From assembly GCA_964645125.1 (NCBI GenBank), contig CAZXZC010000006.1:1-30263 (forward strand): 30,263 bases of DNA, written 5' to 3'. Origin of the DNA: JBDKGD01 sp964645125. GTDB taxonomy: Bacteria; Patescibacteriota; Minisyncoccia; UBA6257; 2-01-FULL-56-20. This document shows, one piece after another, positions 23,037 to 30,119 of the stretch (position 1 is its first letter; every line of letters begins with the position of its first letter). The notes beneath the pieces are model-generated. The model saw only the letters and a program-made list of their open reading frames with translations, searched no databases and was not told the DNA's origin. The position numbers and the translations under genes were made by a program.

Positions 23037-23612
23037 ATGTCAGAGAAACAAAAAAAACTTGAACAACTGAGTAAAGAGCTTGCCGCCGACGCAACGCTCC
23101 CATTAAAAGAAAGCAATCTCGTATTTGGCGAAGGCAATGTTGAATCCCCGGTGGTGTTTATTGGCGAAGCCCCAGGCGCCGAAGAAGATAGGCAAAAGCG
23201 TCCGTTTGTGGGTCGCTCTGGCCAGCTTCTCAATCAGCTCTTGGCAGAAATAGGTATTCCACGGGAATCCGTATACATCACAAACATTGTAAAACGCCGC
23301 CCTCCAGATAATCGCGACCCACTGCCAGAAGAGATACAGACCTACAAGCCATACCTCACGCGCCAAATTGAGATACTTGCGCCCACTCTTATCGTGCCAT
23401 TGGGTAGATTTTCTATGAATTATTTTTTACCTGACGCCAAAATTACTCGGGACCAAGGGAGTGTATTTCGGCTCAAAAATTACTGCGTCATGCCCATGTT
23501 TCACCCGGCAGCCGCCCTCCGTTCCCAGCGCGAGGTCCTGCCCAAGTTTCGCGAAACATTTCACAAACTTCCCATTGTTCTGAAAAAGTGTCAGAAACTG
23601 AAAGGTAGATAG
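23037..23612 (+). CDS. Uracil-DNA glycosylase, family 4-like, lacking the iron-sulfur cysteines
   Basis: 191 aa, predicted to excise uracil from DNA. Motifs: FGEGN (30-34), the active-site loop GEAPGAEEDRQKRPFVGRSGQLLN (43-66), YITNIVKRRPPDNRDPLP (80-97), and the catalytic-side HPAAALR (156-162). Family 4 enzymes normally hold a 4Fe-4S cluster with four Cys: an N-terminal CxxC, the Cys of VKCRPP, and one more after NRxPLP. Here the N-terminus has no Cys, VKCRPP reads VKRRPP, and no Cys follows; the only two Cys (150 and 185) lie elsewhere. The fold seems kept without the cluster. The start at ATG 23037 is set by TATACT-N7 and the family start; a longer frame would run through the tRNA. Confidence 0.88.
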   Translation: MSEKQKKLEQLSKELAADATLPLKESNLVFGEGNVESPVVFIGEAPGAEEDRQKRPFVGRSGQLLNQLLAEIGIPRESVYITNIVKRRPPDNRDPLPEEIQTYKPYLTRQIEILAPTLIVPLGRFSMNYFLPDAKITRDQGSVFRLKNYCVMPMFHPAAALRSQREVLPKFRETFHKLPIVLKKCQKLKGR

Positions 23613-23741
23613 GGTATGGCCAATAGTCAGGCTCGATACACGAATTAAGAATTGAGAATGATGAATAAAGGTTTATACATAAATACATTAAAACCTTAAT
23701 TCTTACTTCTTTATTCTATATTCAGCATTCCCATACCCTTG

Positions 23742-23747
23742 TATACT
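23742..23747 (+). promoter_or_regulatory. -10 box of the membrane protein / Clp-like operon (leaderless)
   Basis: TATACT followed by exactly 6 nt and ATG 23754. A weak -35 (TATTCA, 23719) lies 17 bp upstream. The preceding 23613-23741 is AT-rich with GAATTAAG/CTTAATTC and AAGGTTT/AAACCTT inverted repeats and no gene. Confidence 0.6.
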
Positions 23748-23753
23748 AGAGGT

Positions 23754-24104
23754 ATGGACTTCGCGCCGATATATTTGGTTGTGCGGTTTACTCGAAGAAT
23801 AGGGATATTTTTTGTGCATTGGTATCAAAACGGAACAGCATATTTCATGCATGCCTGGCGTGCTATTGTGCTTGGCCTTGAGCAGTCATTAGCGCTCAAA
23901 GAAACAATTACCCATATAACACAACCCCTGTACGGTGATTACTCTATAGTTGGTCGTATTGTAGGGCCAGTCTTTCGTCTTATTCGCGCCAGCATTGCTA
24001 TAGTCTTATATATCGCAATCAGCATAGGGATAGGATTGTTATATCTTCTATGGATAGCGATTCCCGCCGCCATTCTTTTTGTCATATTCCATGGAACCGC
24101 ATAA
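23754..24104 (+). CDS. Small membrane protein paired with the Clp-like ATPase (116 aa)
   Basis: Family not recognised. An N-terminal amphipathic, aromatic stretch (YLVVRFTRRIGIFFVHWYQ) and a central helix (YFMHAWRAIVLGLEQSL) precede a long hydrophobic region (about residues 79-113, RLIRASIAIVLYIAISIGIG then LLYLLWIAIPAAILFVIF) that could form one long or two short membrane helices. The 3' end overlaps the ATPase start by 14 nt, and there is one leaderless promoter for both. The tight coupling suggests that the two proteins work together at the membrane, for example as an adaptor or anchor. This is inferred from context only. Confidence 0.7.
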   Translation: MDFAPIYLVVRFTRRIGIFFVHWYQNGTAYFMHAWRAIVLGLEQSLALKETITHITQPLYGDYSIVGRIVGPVFRLIRASIAIVLYIAISIGIGLLYLLWIAIPAAILFVIFHGTA

Positions 24105-26589
24105 TCAAAAGCACTATTACGCATCAGATCCTCGTTTTTCCATGACCATCGCGGGTCGGTTACTGGTGCGTATTCTTGTTCCGGTATGGTATACAGCCAT
24201 GACCATCGCGGGGATATTGCTTGCCTACTCAGCAACCCAATCCCAGCAAAAAGCAGCCGGAGTTTTTATTGTGCTAATTACGTTAGATGCTTTTCTACAC
24301 AGGGGACTTGCTGACACAAGTATAAGTAGGCTTCTCGCAAAACACGCGTCGGTAAATGTCGCATCGGCTGTGAATCCAGAAAGTTTTTCAGTCCTTGAAA
24401 AAGCCCTTGATACCGCCATAATCAGAAAAACTCCACTGGTACTCGAAATCATTTCTGCGGCACTGAGTAATGCGCGGATACGAAAAGCAATACTTCGACT
24501 CGACATTGACCCAACGCAACTTCATCAAAAGATAGACGAAATGAAAATGCGCGTCGTGCAGGATGGGCACGCACAGTCCACGAAAGAAATGCAGGGCGTG
24601 CTAGAAGAAATCATTGAACACGCATTGCTCTTTGCGCAAACATATCAACACGAAAACATTACGCTGTCAGATGTGGTAAGTGCTACATTTACGCGCGAGG
24701 ACGAAGTGGTAAAGAAAATAAAAGCACTCTTTCATATTGAAGCATCAGATATTGCTATGGCAACAATCTTAAACGAAACGACGAATGCTCTTACCGCAAC
24801 TATCAAGGGGTTGTTTCCGCTCAGTGCGCATGGTCATGTTGTCCGCCATGCAATTATGAACCGTGCGTGGACAAGTCGTCCTACCCCACTGTTAGACAGT
24901 GTTTCCATAGACCTTACTGATAGCGCTCGCAGTGGGTACATAGGGGGGATGATTGGGCATGAAGATGAATACATAAAACTCCTCGACAGCCTTAGTAGGT
25001 CTGGAAGCGCGAGTGCCTTGTTAGTTGGAGTGCCGGGAATTGGTAAAAGTACTATTGTTTCCCATCTTGCGTACGCAATTGTTCGTAACCAAGTACCAAC
25101 ACCTCTTGCCGATAAGCGCGTGGTAGAGATTTCTGCTTCGGCGCTCGTGAGCGCCCAAGACATATCAATCAAGCTACAGACAATAATTCAGGAGATCATG
25201 CAGGCAGGGAATGTGATTGTTTACATACCAGATATGCACGAGTTGGTGAGCGCTGCATATGCAGGTACGCCTTTGGCTGATGTATTGGTGCCACACATAG
25301 AAAATGGAAGTATTTCCTGTATCGCCGCAACCACCCCCGAGCACTATGAGTCGTATATCCAATCGCGTCCTGAAATTGCAAAAGCATTCGAGGTGATAGT
25401 AGTAAAGGAGATTAGTGTGTTGCAGGCTCAGCATTATTTAATGTATGAAGCAGCAAGTTTGGAAGCGCGTTCCACAATCGCCATAAGTGCCGTAGCAGTG
25501 AAACAGGCCGCTACCATTGCGGCAGGGTACTTGCGTCAAACACCATTACCAGGAAGCGCCTCAGCAGTTATTCGCCAGGCATTTGCTACTGCGGCTCAAC
25601 AAGGCGCAACATTCATCCATGCTCCCGACATTGTAAAAATTGTCGAGGAGAAATCGCGTATCCCCATTCATCAGGCTAATGAAAAAGAAGGCAAGGAACT
25701 TCTTCACTTAGAAGACATTATTCATACCCGTTACATCGATCAAGAAGAAGCAGTGCGCGCGGTGTCCGATGCGCTTCGCACCTATCGTAGTGGTTTAAAG
25801 ATGGGCGATGGCCCAATTGCCAGTTTTTTATTTGTTGGTCCCACGGGTGTAGGAAAAACAGAACTCGCCAAAATTCTTGGAGAAATTCAATTTGGTTCAG
25901 TTGACGCACTCATACGCATTGATATGAGTGAGTATAAAACCACACAAGACGTCGCAAAGCTCATAGGCGGAAACGGCACACAGGGCACACTCGCACACGC
26001 GGTAGCTCAAAAGCCATTCTCTGTTGTGCTATTGGACGAATTTGAAAAATCAAACCCAGAAATTCTCGATCTCTTTTTACAGATTCTTTCTGATGGCAGA
26101 GTGACAACCGAATATGGTAAGACAATTGATTTCAAAAACACTATTATCATCGCAACCTCAAACGCCCATTCCGATATCGTTACGCAAGGCCTACAGAAAG
26201 GGGAGTCAATGGATCAAATAGCCGGTTACCTACGGGAAAAATTAAACGATGTATTTAAAATAGAATTATTAAACCGATTTTCTAAGATTGTCATATTTAA
26301 AGATTTGCGTCCTGCAGATCTCCAACAAATCGTACGACTCCAAATGCATGCCGTGCAGCGCACGCTCCAAGAGAAAGGAATTGAACTGCTTATTGACGAT
26401 GATGCAGTGGCTGAACTTGCTCGTCGCGGATACGATCCAGTGTATGGAGTGCGTCCATTGCAGCGAGTAATACAAGACGAAATAATCGCCACTCTTGCCA
26501 AAAAAATACTCACCCACGAAATCGAAAACGCTGATACCGTGCTGGTGAGTGCCAAAGCCGGTCAACTCCAATTCATCAAGCGCCCGTGA
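24091..26589 (+). CDS. Membrane-anchored ClpA/B/C-like AAA+ ATPase with degenerate first ATPase domain
   Basis: 832 aa from ATG 24091. Two membrane helices (about residues 24-46 and 55-70) come first, then a Clp-N-like helical repeat region (about 80-215). AAA domain 1 has a good Walker A, GVPGIGKST (about 313-321), but its Walker B reads VYIPDMHE instead of hhhDE. Its arginine-finger region reads IAKAFE instead of RRF, so hydrolysis there is doubtful. Domain 2 is intact: GPTGVGKTE (583-591), VVLLDEFEKS (DE 649-650), TSNAH sensor 1 and LLNRF. The C-terminal D2-small domain YDPVYGVRPLQR is present. No IGF/VGF loop for ClpP is seen and there is no ClpB coiled-coil middle domain. Likely a membrane-linked unfoldase or disaggregase. 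Confidence 0.85.
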   Translation: MEPHNQKHYYASDPRFSMTIAGRLLVRILVPVWYTAMTIAGILLAYSATQSQQKAAGVFIVLITLDAFLHRGLADTSISRLLAKHASVNVASAVNPESFSVLEKALDTAIIRKTPLVLEIISAALSNARIRKAILRLDIDPTQLHQKIDEMKMRVVQDGHAQSTKEMQGVLEEIIEHALLFAQTYQHENITLSDVVSATFTREDEVVKKIKALFHIEASDIAMATILNETTNALTATIKGLFPLSAHGHVVRHAIMNRAWTSRPTPLLDSVSIDLTDSARSGYIGGMIGHEDEYIKLLDSLSRSGSASALLVGVPGIGKSTIVSHLAYAIVRNQVPTPLADKRVVEISASALVSAQDISIKLQTIIQEIMQAGNVIVYIPDMHELVSAAYAGTPLADVLVPHIENGSISCIAATTPEHYESYIQSRPEIAKAFEVIVVKEISVLQAQHYLMYEAASLEARSTIAISAVAVKQAATIAAGYLRQTPLPGSASAVIRQAFATAAQQGATFIHAPDIVKIVEEKSRIPIHQANEKEGKELLHLEDIIHTRYIDQEEAVRAVSDALRTYRSGLKMGDGPIASFLFVGPTGVGKTELAKILGEIQFGSVDALIRIDMSEYKTTQDVAKLIGGNGTQGTLAHAVAQKPFSVVLLDEFEKSNPEILDLFLQILSDGRVTTEYGKTIDFKNTIIIATSNAHSDIVTQGLQKGESMDQIAGYLREKLNDVFKIELLNRFSKIVIFKDLRPADLQQIVRLQMHAVQRTLQEKGIELLIDDDAVAELARRGYDPVYGVRPLQRVIQDEIIATLAKKILTHEIENADTVLVSAKAGQLQFIKRP

Positions 26590-26649
26590 GTGAGTAATGA
26601 GTAGATAGTAAATAGAAAAAACCAGTGTCTGCTCCCCACCCTCCCCAAG

Positions 26650-26855
26650 TACCATTTGGCGCGAAAGCATAACGATGTTTCTGGCCAACCCCTTTATTTT
26701 GAAGAATATTCAAAAAATTTATAAATTAGAAGTTTATTGGATTTCCAACCAGTGCTAAATTTTTTTAAAGAGCGTAAGACCGGCCTAGCGGCCTTGGAGC
26801 GCTCTCTTTAAAAAATATTTAGCAACGCCTTTGCTCTTTAGAGCGCCAAATGGTA
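26650..26855. repeat. Inverted-repeat region upstream of the NUDIX gene with a long inner hairpin
   Basis: No gene is seen in 26590-26878. TACCATTTGGCGC (26650-26662) is repeated perfectly inverted at 26843-26855 (13 bp), bounding 206 bp. Inside, 26753-26774 and 26800-26824 (TGCTAAAT..AAAGAGCG type arms) form a long hairpin interrupted by small bulges, with GGCC/GGCC in its head. A smaller hairpin TTTTGAA/TTCAAAA lies near 26692-26711. The right repeat runs into the TATACT -10 box of the NUDIX gene. Possibly a mobile miniature element, a structured RNA, or an operator-like site. Confidence 0.6.
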
Positions 26856-26859
26856 TACT
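26854..26859 (+). promoter_or_regulatory. -10 box of the NUDIX gene
   Basis: TATACT 19 nt before ATG 26879, giving a leader of about 12 nt. It overlaps the right arm of the 13-bp inverted repeat, so anything binding the repeat would affect this promoter. Confidence 0.5.
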
Positions 26860-26878
26860 CCCTCTATTACAACTGCAT

Positions 26879-27559
26879 ATGCGAAAGGAGATCACGACAG
26901 GGATTATCGTGTTCCGCAAGACGAAAGAAGGCACAAAGTTTCTCGTCCTCTATCATGGCCATCGCTACTGGAACTTCCCCAAGGGGCATATAGAAAATGA
27001 AGAACAAAGTTTGGAGGCAGCATTTCGCGAAACATTCGAAGAAACAGGTTTAAAACAAGAAGAATTACGCCTTGTGCGCAATTTCAAAACCTACGAACGC
27101 TTTACGTTTCGCCGCGCTGGCCAGTCAGTGTACAAAATAGTTATTTTGTATCTTGCGCAAACCAATAACCCCATCATTAAAATTTCAAAAGAACACCAAG
27201 GCTATGGCTGGTTTTTATACGAAGACGCCAAGCATATTTTGGGCAAGCACAAAGACAGCCAAAGGGTAATACAACAAGCGTACGACCACCTCACCCGTGG
27301 CAGTCGCCGGCCACTACCCGACTCAAGTGGTGCCCAAGCTCCCACAGCTCAGCCGCCACAAGCTGCGCACGCGCCACGCCCTCACGCCATCCACCAACCT
27401 CGCCACCCCCACGCCAGACAGCAGGCGTACCGTACTCACCCAACTAACAACCATCAGCGCGAGTATCGCAAACCCCCGTATCAAAATAGGCCCCATCACC
27501 CACGTCCGCACCATCCAGATTCAGCTACCACAAACCATCAGCCCACTACTGGCCAATAA
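26879..27559 (+). CDS. NUDIX hydrolase with long His/Pro-rich C-terminal tail
   Basis: 226 aa from ATG 26879. The catalytic fold covers residues 1-140. The NUDIX box GHIENEEQSLEAAFRETFEETGL (36-58) matches GX5EX7REUXEEXGU completely, preceded by YWNFPKG. The family cleaves nucleoside diphosphates linked to another group; the context resembles diadenosine-polyphosphate or NTP-cleaning members, but the substrate is open. Residues 141-226 are a low-complexity tail with 12 His and many Pro, Arg, Gln and Asn (such as NRPHHPRPHHPDS), probably disordered, and able to bind metal or nucleic acid. The tail stop lies directly before a strong terminator, which supports translation through it. The frame upstream to 26831 covers the promoter and is not used. 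Confidence 0.88.
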   Translation: MRKEITTGIIVFRKTKEGTKFLVLYHGHRYWNFPKGHIENEEQSLEAAFRETFEETGLKQEELRLVRNFKTYERFTFRRAGQSVYKIVILYLAQTNNPIIKISKEHQGYGWFLYEDAKHILGKHKDSQRVIQQAYDHLTRGSRRPLPDSSGAQAPTAQPPQAAHAPRPHAIHQPRHPHARQQAYRTHPTNNHQREYRKPPYQNRPHHPRPHHPDSATTNHQPTTGQ

Positions 27560-27585
27560 AAATCCCCCATCGCGGGGGATTTTTT
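27560..27585. terminator. Bidirectional terminator between NUDIX gene and rplT operon
   Basis: Perfect stem AAATCCCCC/GGGGGATTT (27560-27568 and 27574-27582) with a 5-nt loop. T's follow on the plus strand, and TTTTTATT on the minus. It serves both convergent transcripts. Confidence 0.9.
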
Positions 27586-27608
27586 ACAGAATCGAGCATA
27601 AAACTTTC

Positions 27609-27956
27609 TTACATACCAGCCTTCGAAAGAATTGCGGTAAATGCCGCAGGTTCATGTTGGGCCAAATCAGCCAATATTTTGCGATCAATTACGATATTCG
27701 CCTTGGCCAATGCGGCAATTAATTTGCTATAGGTAGTGCCACGCTCCCGGGCAGCCGCATTAATGCGAACAGTCCAAAGGGATCGGAAATTGCGCTTTTT
27801 CATTTTGCGTCCGGCAAATGCTCGGCGTTGGCCATGCAAAAGAGCCTCTTTTGCGGCACGGAGCTTGTTTTTGCGACCCCAACTAAACCCCTTGGTTTTT
27901 TTGAGGATCCGTTCGCGTTTCTTGTGGGCGACAACACCCCGTTTCGTGCGTGGCAT
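27609..27956 (-). CDS. rplT: 50S ribosomal protein L20
   Basis: 115 aa, very basic, binds 23S rRNA early in large-subunit assembly. It starts MPRTKRGVVAHKKRERILKKTKGF and contains GRKMKKRNFRSLW and RINAAARERGTTYSKLI, the classic L20 pattern, at normal length. It is the last gene of infC-rpmI-rplT, 20 nt after rpmI, with a terminator after it. In some bacteria L20 represses this operon by binding its leader. The leader here appears to be only about 14 nt, so that mode of control is unlikely at this promoter. Confidence 0.97.
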   Translation of the reverse strand: MPRTKRGVVAHKKRERILKKTKGFSWGRKNKLRAAKEALLHGQRRAFAGRKMKKRNFRSLWTVRINAAARERGTTYSKLIAALAKANIVIDRKILADLAQHEPAAFTAILSKAGM

Positions 27957-27976
27957 AGCAGTAAGTTAAATAGTGG

Positions 27977-28144
27977 TTAGTAATTTATAATATTTCGCAA
28001 TGGAATTGCAAGCCCGCGGCTCTTACGCTTGCCCATAACAGCCTTGGCATTTTTGCGGGTACGGGAATGATTTACCGCCATTGGCCGGCGCACTACCTTG
28101 CCATTTTTCGTTAATTTTATTCGTTTGGTGATGCTTTTTTTCAT
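27977..28144 (-). CDS. rpmI: 50S ribosomal protein L35
   Basis: 55 aa, short and basic: MKKSITKRIKLTKNGKVVRRP, then NHSRTRKNAKAVMGKRKSRGL, ending LRNIINY. The KxR...G K V.R...HxxxxK pattern and the position between infC and rplT identify L35. The start ATG overlaps the infC stop as ATGA, suggesting translational coupling. The usual 64-66 aa length is slightly reduced at the C-terminus. Confidence 0.93.
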   Translation of the reverse strand: MKKSITKRIKLTKNGKVVRRPMAVNHSRTRKNAKAVMGKRKSRGLAIPLRNIINY

Positions 28145-28653
28145 TTTTTCTTGATGATGTGTACCTGCAGTCCTCGGCCTCCGGGTTGAATAGGGCTGAC
28201 TATTTTATATTCACTGGTAATCATTTTTAAGAATTCTTCGAGTTTACCGCGTGCCCAGGGTTGGTTGTATTTTTCCCGTCCCCGCAAGCGCATTTGCACT
28301 TCTACCTGGTGTCCCTCGTTCAAAAATTCCTCTAATTTTCGCAGTTTCGTTTGCAAGTCGTTCAGTGCCGCCTTGGCGCTTATCTGAATCTGCTTGCCGC
28401 CGCTATTTTTTTGAGCCGCTCGTTCCTTTTTTATTGCCTTTTCCCGCTGATACCGGTACTTATCAAAGCTGATGAGTTTTGTAACCGGTGGGGTCGCACC
28501 CGCTACAATCTCAATCAAATCAACGCCTCGTTCGCGAGCAAGCGCAAGCGCTTCATCGCGGCTCATGACTCCCAGGGCCTCGCCCTGCTCGTCAAGAACG
28601 CGCACGGTGAGCGCAATTATTTGGGTGTTGATTTTCGGTTTCGTATAGTCCAA
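28141..28653 (-). CDS. infC: Translation initiation factor IF-3
   Basis: Binds the 30S subunit and checks start-codon pairing. The IF-3N domain has KPKINTQIIALTVRVLDEQGEALGVMSRDEALALARERGVDLIEI. The linker is Lys-rich, and IF-3C ends GGRGLQVHIIKKK. The frame is open to an ATG at 28692, but that ATG lies inside the spacer of a consensus promoter and cannot be on the mRNA. The best start after the predicted transcription start is TTG at 28653 (DYTKPKIN...), giving 170 aa, the usual length. Non-ATG starts are common for infC and allow IF-3 to limit its own synthesis. The stop overlaps the rpmI ATG (ATGA). Confidence 0.93.
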   Translation of the reverse strand: MDYTKPKINTQIIALTVRVLDEQGEALGVMSRDEALALARERGVDLIEIVAGATPPVTKLISFDKYRYQREKAIKKERAAQKNSGGKQIQISAKAALNDLQTKLRKLEEFLNEGHQVEVQMRLRGREKYNQPWARGKLEEFLKMITSEYKIVSPIQPGGRGLQVHIIKKK

Positions 28654-28673
28654 GGCAACAAAAGTACACGTAC

Positions 28674-28702
28674 AAAGTACCAAAAAAGCCATATATTGTC
28701 AA
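28674..28702 (-). promoter_or_regulatory. Promoter of the infC-rpmI-rplT operon
   Basis: Minus strand TTGACA (28702-28697), exactly 17 bp, TACTTT (28679-28674). The predicted start is near 28667, about 14 nt before TTG 28653. The assembly gap begins 12 nt upstream, so farther elements are unseen. Confidence 0.7.
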
Positions 28703-28714
28703 AAAAGAAAACCC

Positions 28715-28814
28715 NNNNNNNNNNNNNNNNNNNNNNNNNNNNNNNNNNNNNNNNNNNNNNNNNNNNNNNNNNNNNNNNNNNNNNNNNNNNNNNNNNNNNN
28801 NNNNNNNNNNNNNN
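28715..28814. other. Assembly gap (100 N)
   Basis: One hundred N, a conventional placeholder length for a scaffold join. Order and distance of the two sides depend on scaffolding. Confidence 0.99.
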
Positions 28815-28825
28815 AGGCAATAAAA

Positions 28826-28848
28826 AGCAACCCCTAAAAGAGGTTGCT
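28826..28848 (-). terminator. Terminator of the J-domain protein operon
   Basis: Stem AGCAACC/GGTTGCT with a 9-nt loop. On the minus strand it is followed by TTTTTATTG. It lies 29 nt after the stop at 28878. Confidence 0.75.
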
Positions 28849-28877
28849 AAAATACTTGTCCCACGGTCGATGACCAA

Positions 28878-30119
28878 CTACGAAACTCCAAGAATCAGCC
28901 TGTTCGATTTAAAACCACCTCGCATTTTTGAACACCTCTCCATCATTTTTTCGATGGAAAAAAGGGTCGGGTCATCTTTTGGCTTGATTTTGAAGGTCGG
29001 AGTCGAAATGAGAATCGACCCTGGCGCAAGAAACGGCACTATGTTTCGAGCTACAAAAGCAGGCGGCAGGTTGCTGATAGCCCGCTTTTTGTAGGGAGAT
29101 GAAGCAACGCTTTCAAGCGAAATTGAGCCAACAACTCGTTCATCGGGCAATTCCGCCATGCGTTCGGTACTTTCTTCAAATGCATTCAAAACCCCATTTT
29201 TTACCGCGAGTTTTTGAAGAACAAACTTAACCTCCTCATCGCCCGGTTTTTTCCAGATCATTTCTTCGATTCTTGGAAGCCACATTTGATAGGCAGCTTT
29301 CAAGTCTTCGGGAAGAAATTCATCTGACAGTGATAAAAGACGGGGCTGCGCTGGCTTCATGTGCGGGGTTACCTCTGTGCGCGAAGAGTTTTCCGTAGTT
29401 CTCACCACATCGCGAAAGAAAAAGCTCACAACAGTGATCTCGGTCACCTCATGAGGAAAGCGCCATGTAATAGTCGTTCCCACCTTCTTCGGATCAAGGG
29501 TGTCGGGTACGTATCGTGAAGCAAGGAGGAACGCTCGGTAGTGATCAATAAACTCCAGAAGACTTTTATTGAGTTTTGCGCGCTGACAGAGTAGGCGATG
29601 AGATCTACATTGAAGCCTTTCGGATGCTTCTAGTCTCAGTCTCAACGCCGGCAATTCTAGACCTTCTCGGAGCTTTTGATTTTCGAAAGTAACGCGTTCC
29701 TGCTCTAATCGTTTTTTAACAACGCTTTGATCAGAAAGTTGGGCGCGAGTTTTTTCAAGCTCGCGCTTGGTTGTAGCAAGTGATTGGCGCAGGAGATTTT
29801 CCTGCGAACGTTCATCCGACTTCAATTTCTTGAATTCCTGCAAAGCAGACAAAAACGTATTGTAGTCATCAAGAAGATTGAAGGCCACAAAGATGCGTTC
29901 CTGATCAGCAGCAAGCTCCGGCGAGCTTTCGCGGTCGGGGTGCACGGCTGCAGCCAGTTGCCTGGTGTAGCCGCGCACAATTTTGTAGAGTTGTTCATCG
30001 CTGACCCTCAACGAGAGAATATCGCGACTCAGGCCTATAGTAATAAGTGGGTTTTCGTCCCATAGCTTCTTGCCATAGGCTGCCTGCAGCTGCCCTCGCA
30101 GTAAATCCTCGAGACTCAT
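28878..30119 (-). CDS. J-domain-like protein with central coiled coil, unknown C-terminal domain
   Basis: 413 aa. Residues about 35-95 resemble a DnaJ J domain: a helix with YKIVRGYTRQLAAAVHPDRESS (His-Pro-Asp at 59-61), then ERIFVAFNLLDDYNTFLSAL. HPD is the motif by which J domains stimulate Hsp70 ATPase. Residues about 95-170 are Glu/Lys/Gln-rich and heptad-like, so coiled coil. The C-terminal half (about 190-413) is not recognised; it has predicted strands (TTITWRFPHEVTEITVVSFFF). No signal peptide or membrane helix. The start at ATG 30119 is fixed by GGAGG (30130-30126) with a 6-nt spacer and by ATGA overlap with the upstream gene. Likely a DnaK co-chaperone for a specific client; client unknown. 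Confidence 0.78.
   Translation of the reverse strand: MSLEDLLRGQLQAAYGKKLWDENPLITIGLSRDILSLRVSDEQLYKIVRGYTRQLAAAVHPDRESSPELAADQERIFVAFNLLDDYNTFLSALQEFKKLKSDERSQENLLRQSLATTKRELEKTRAQLSDQSVVKKRLEQERVTFENQKLREGLELPALRLRLEASERLQCRSHRLLCQRAKLNKSLLEFIDHYRAFLLASRYVPDTLDPKKVGTTITWRFPHEVTEITVVSFFFRDVVRTTENSSRTEVTPHMKPAQPRLLSLSDEFLPEDLKAAYQMWLPRIEEMIWKKPGDEEVKFVLQKLAVKNGVLNAFEESTERMAELPDERVVGSISLESVASSPYKKRAISNLPPAFVARNIVPFLAPGSILISTPTFKIKPKDDPTLFSIEKMMERCSKMRGGFKSNRLILGVS

Noticed and set aside
23613..23741. A small gene or terminator in the AT-rich stretch after the UDG gene
   Set aside because: Only low-complexity GAATTAAG-type repeats that can pair in several ways; no T-tract-backed hairpin and no convincing frame.
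26269..26688. 139-aa minus-strand frame antisense to the Clp-like gene end
   Set aside because: Most of it lies opposite conserved AAA domain codons, and no initiation signal is seen.
27297..27722. Alternative plus frame over the NUDIX tail
   Set aside because: It runs through the terminator and into antisense rplT. Kept only as a possible sign of a frameshift, noted in the NUDIX finding.
28351..29094. 247-aa plus-strand frame across the 100-N gap
   Set aside because: Antisense to infC and the J-domain gene and dependent on N bases.
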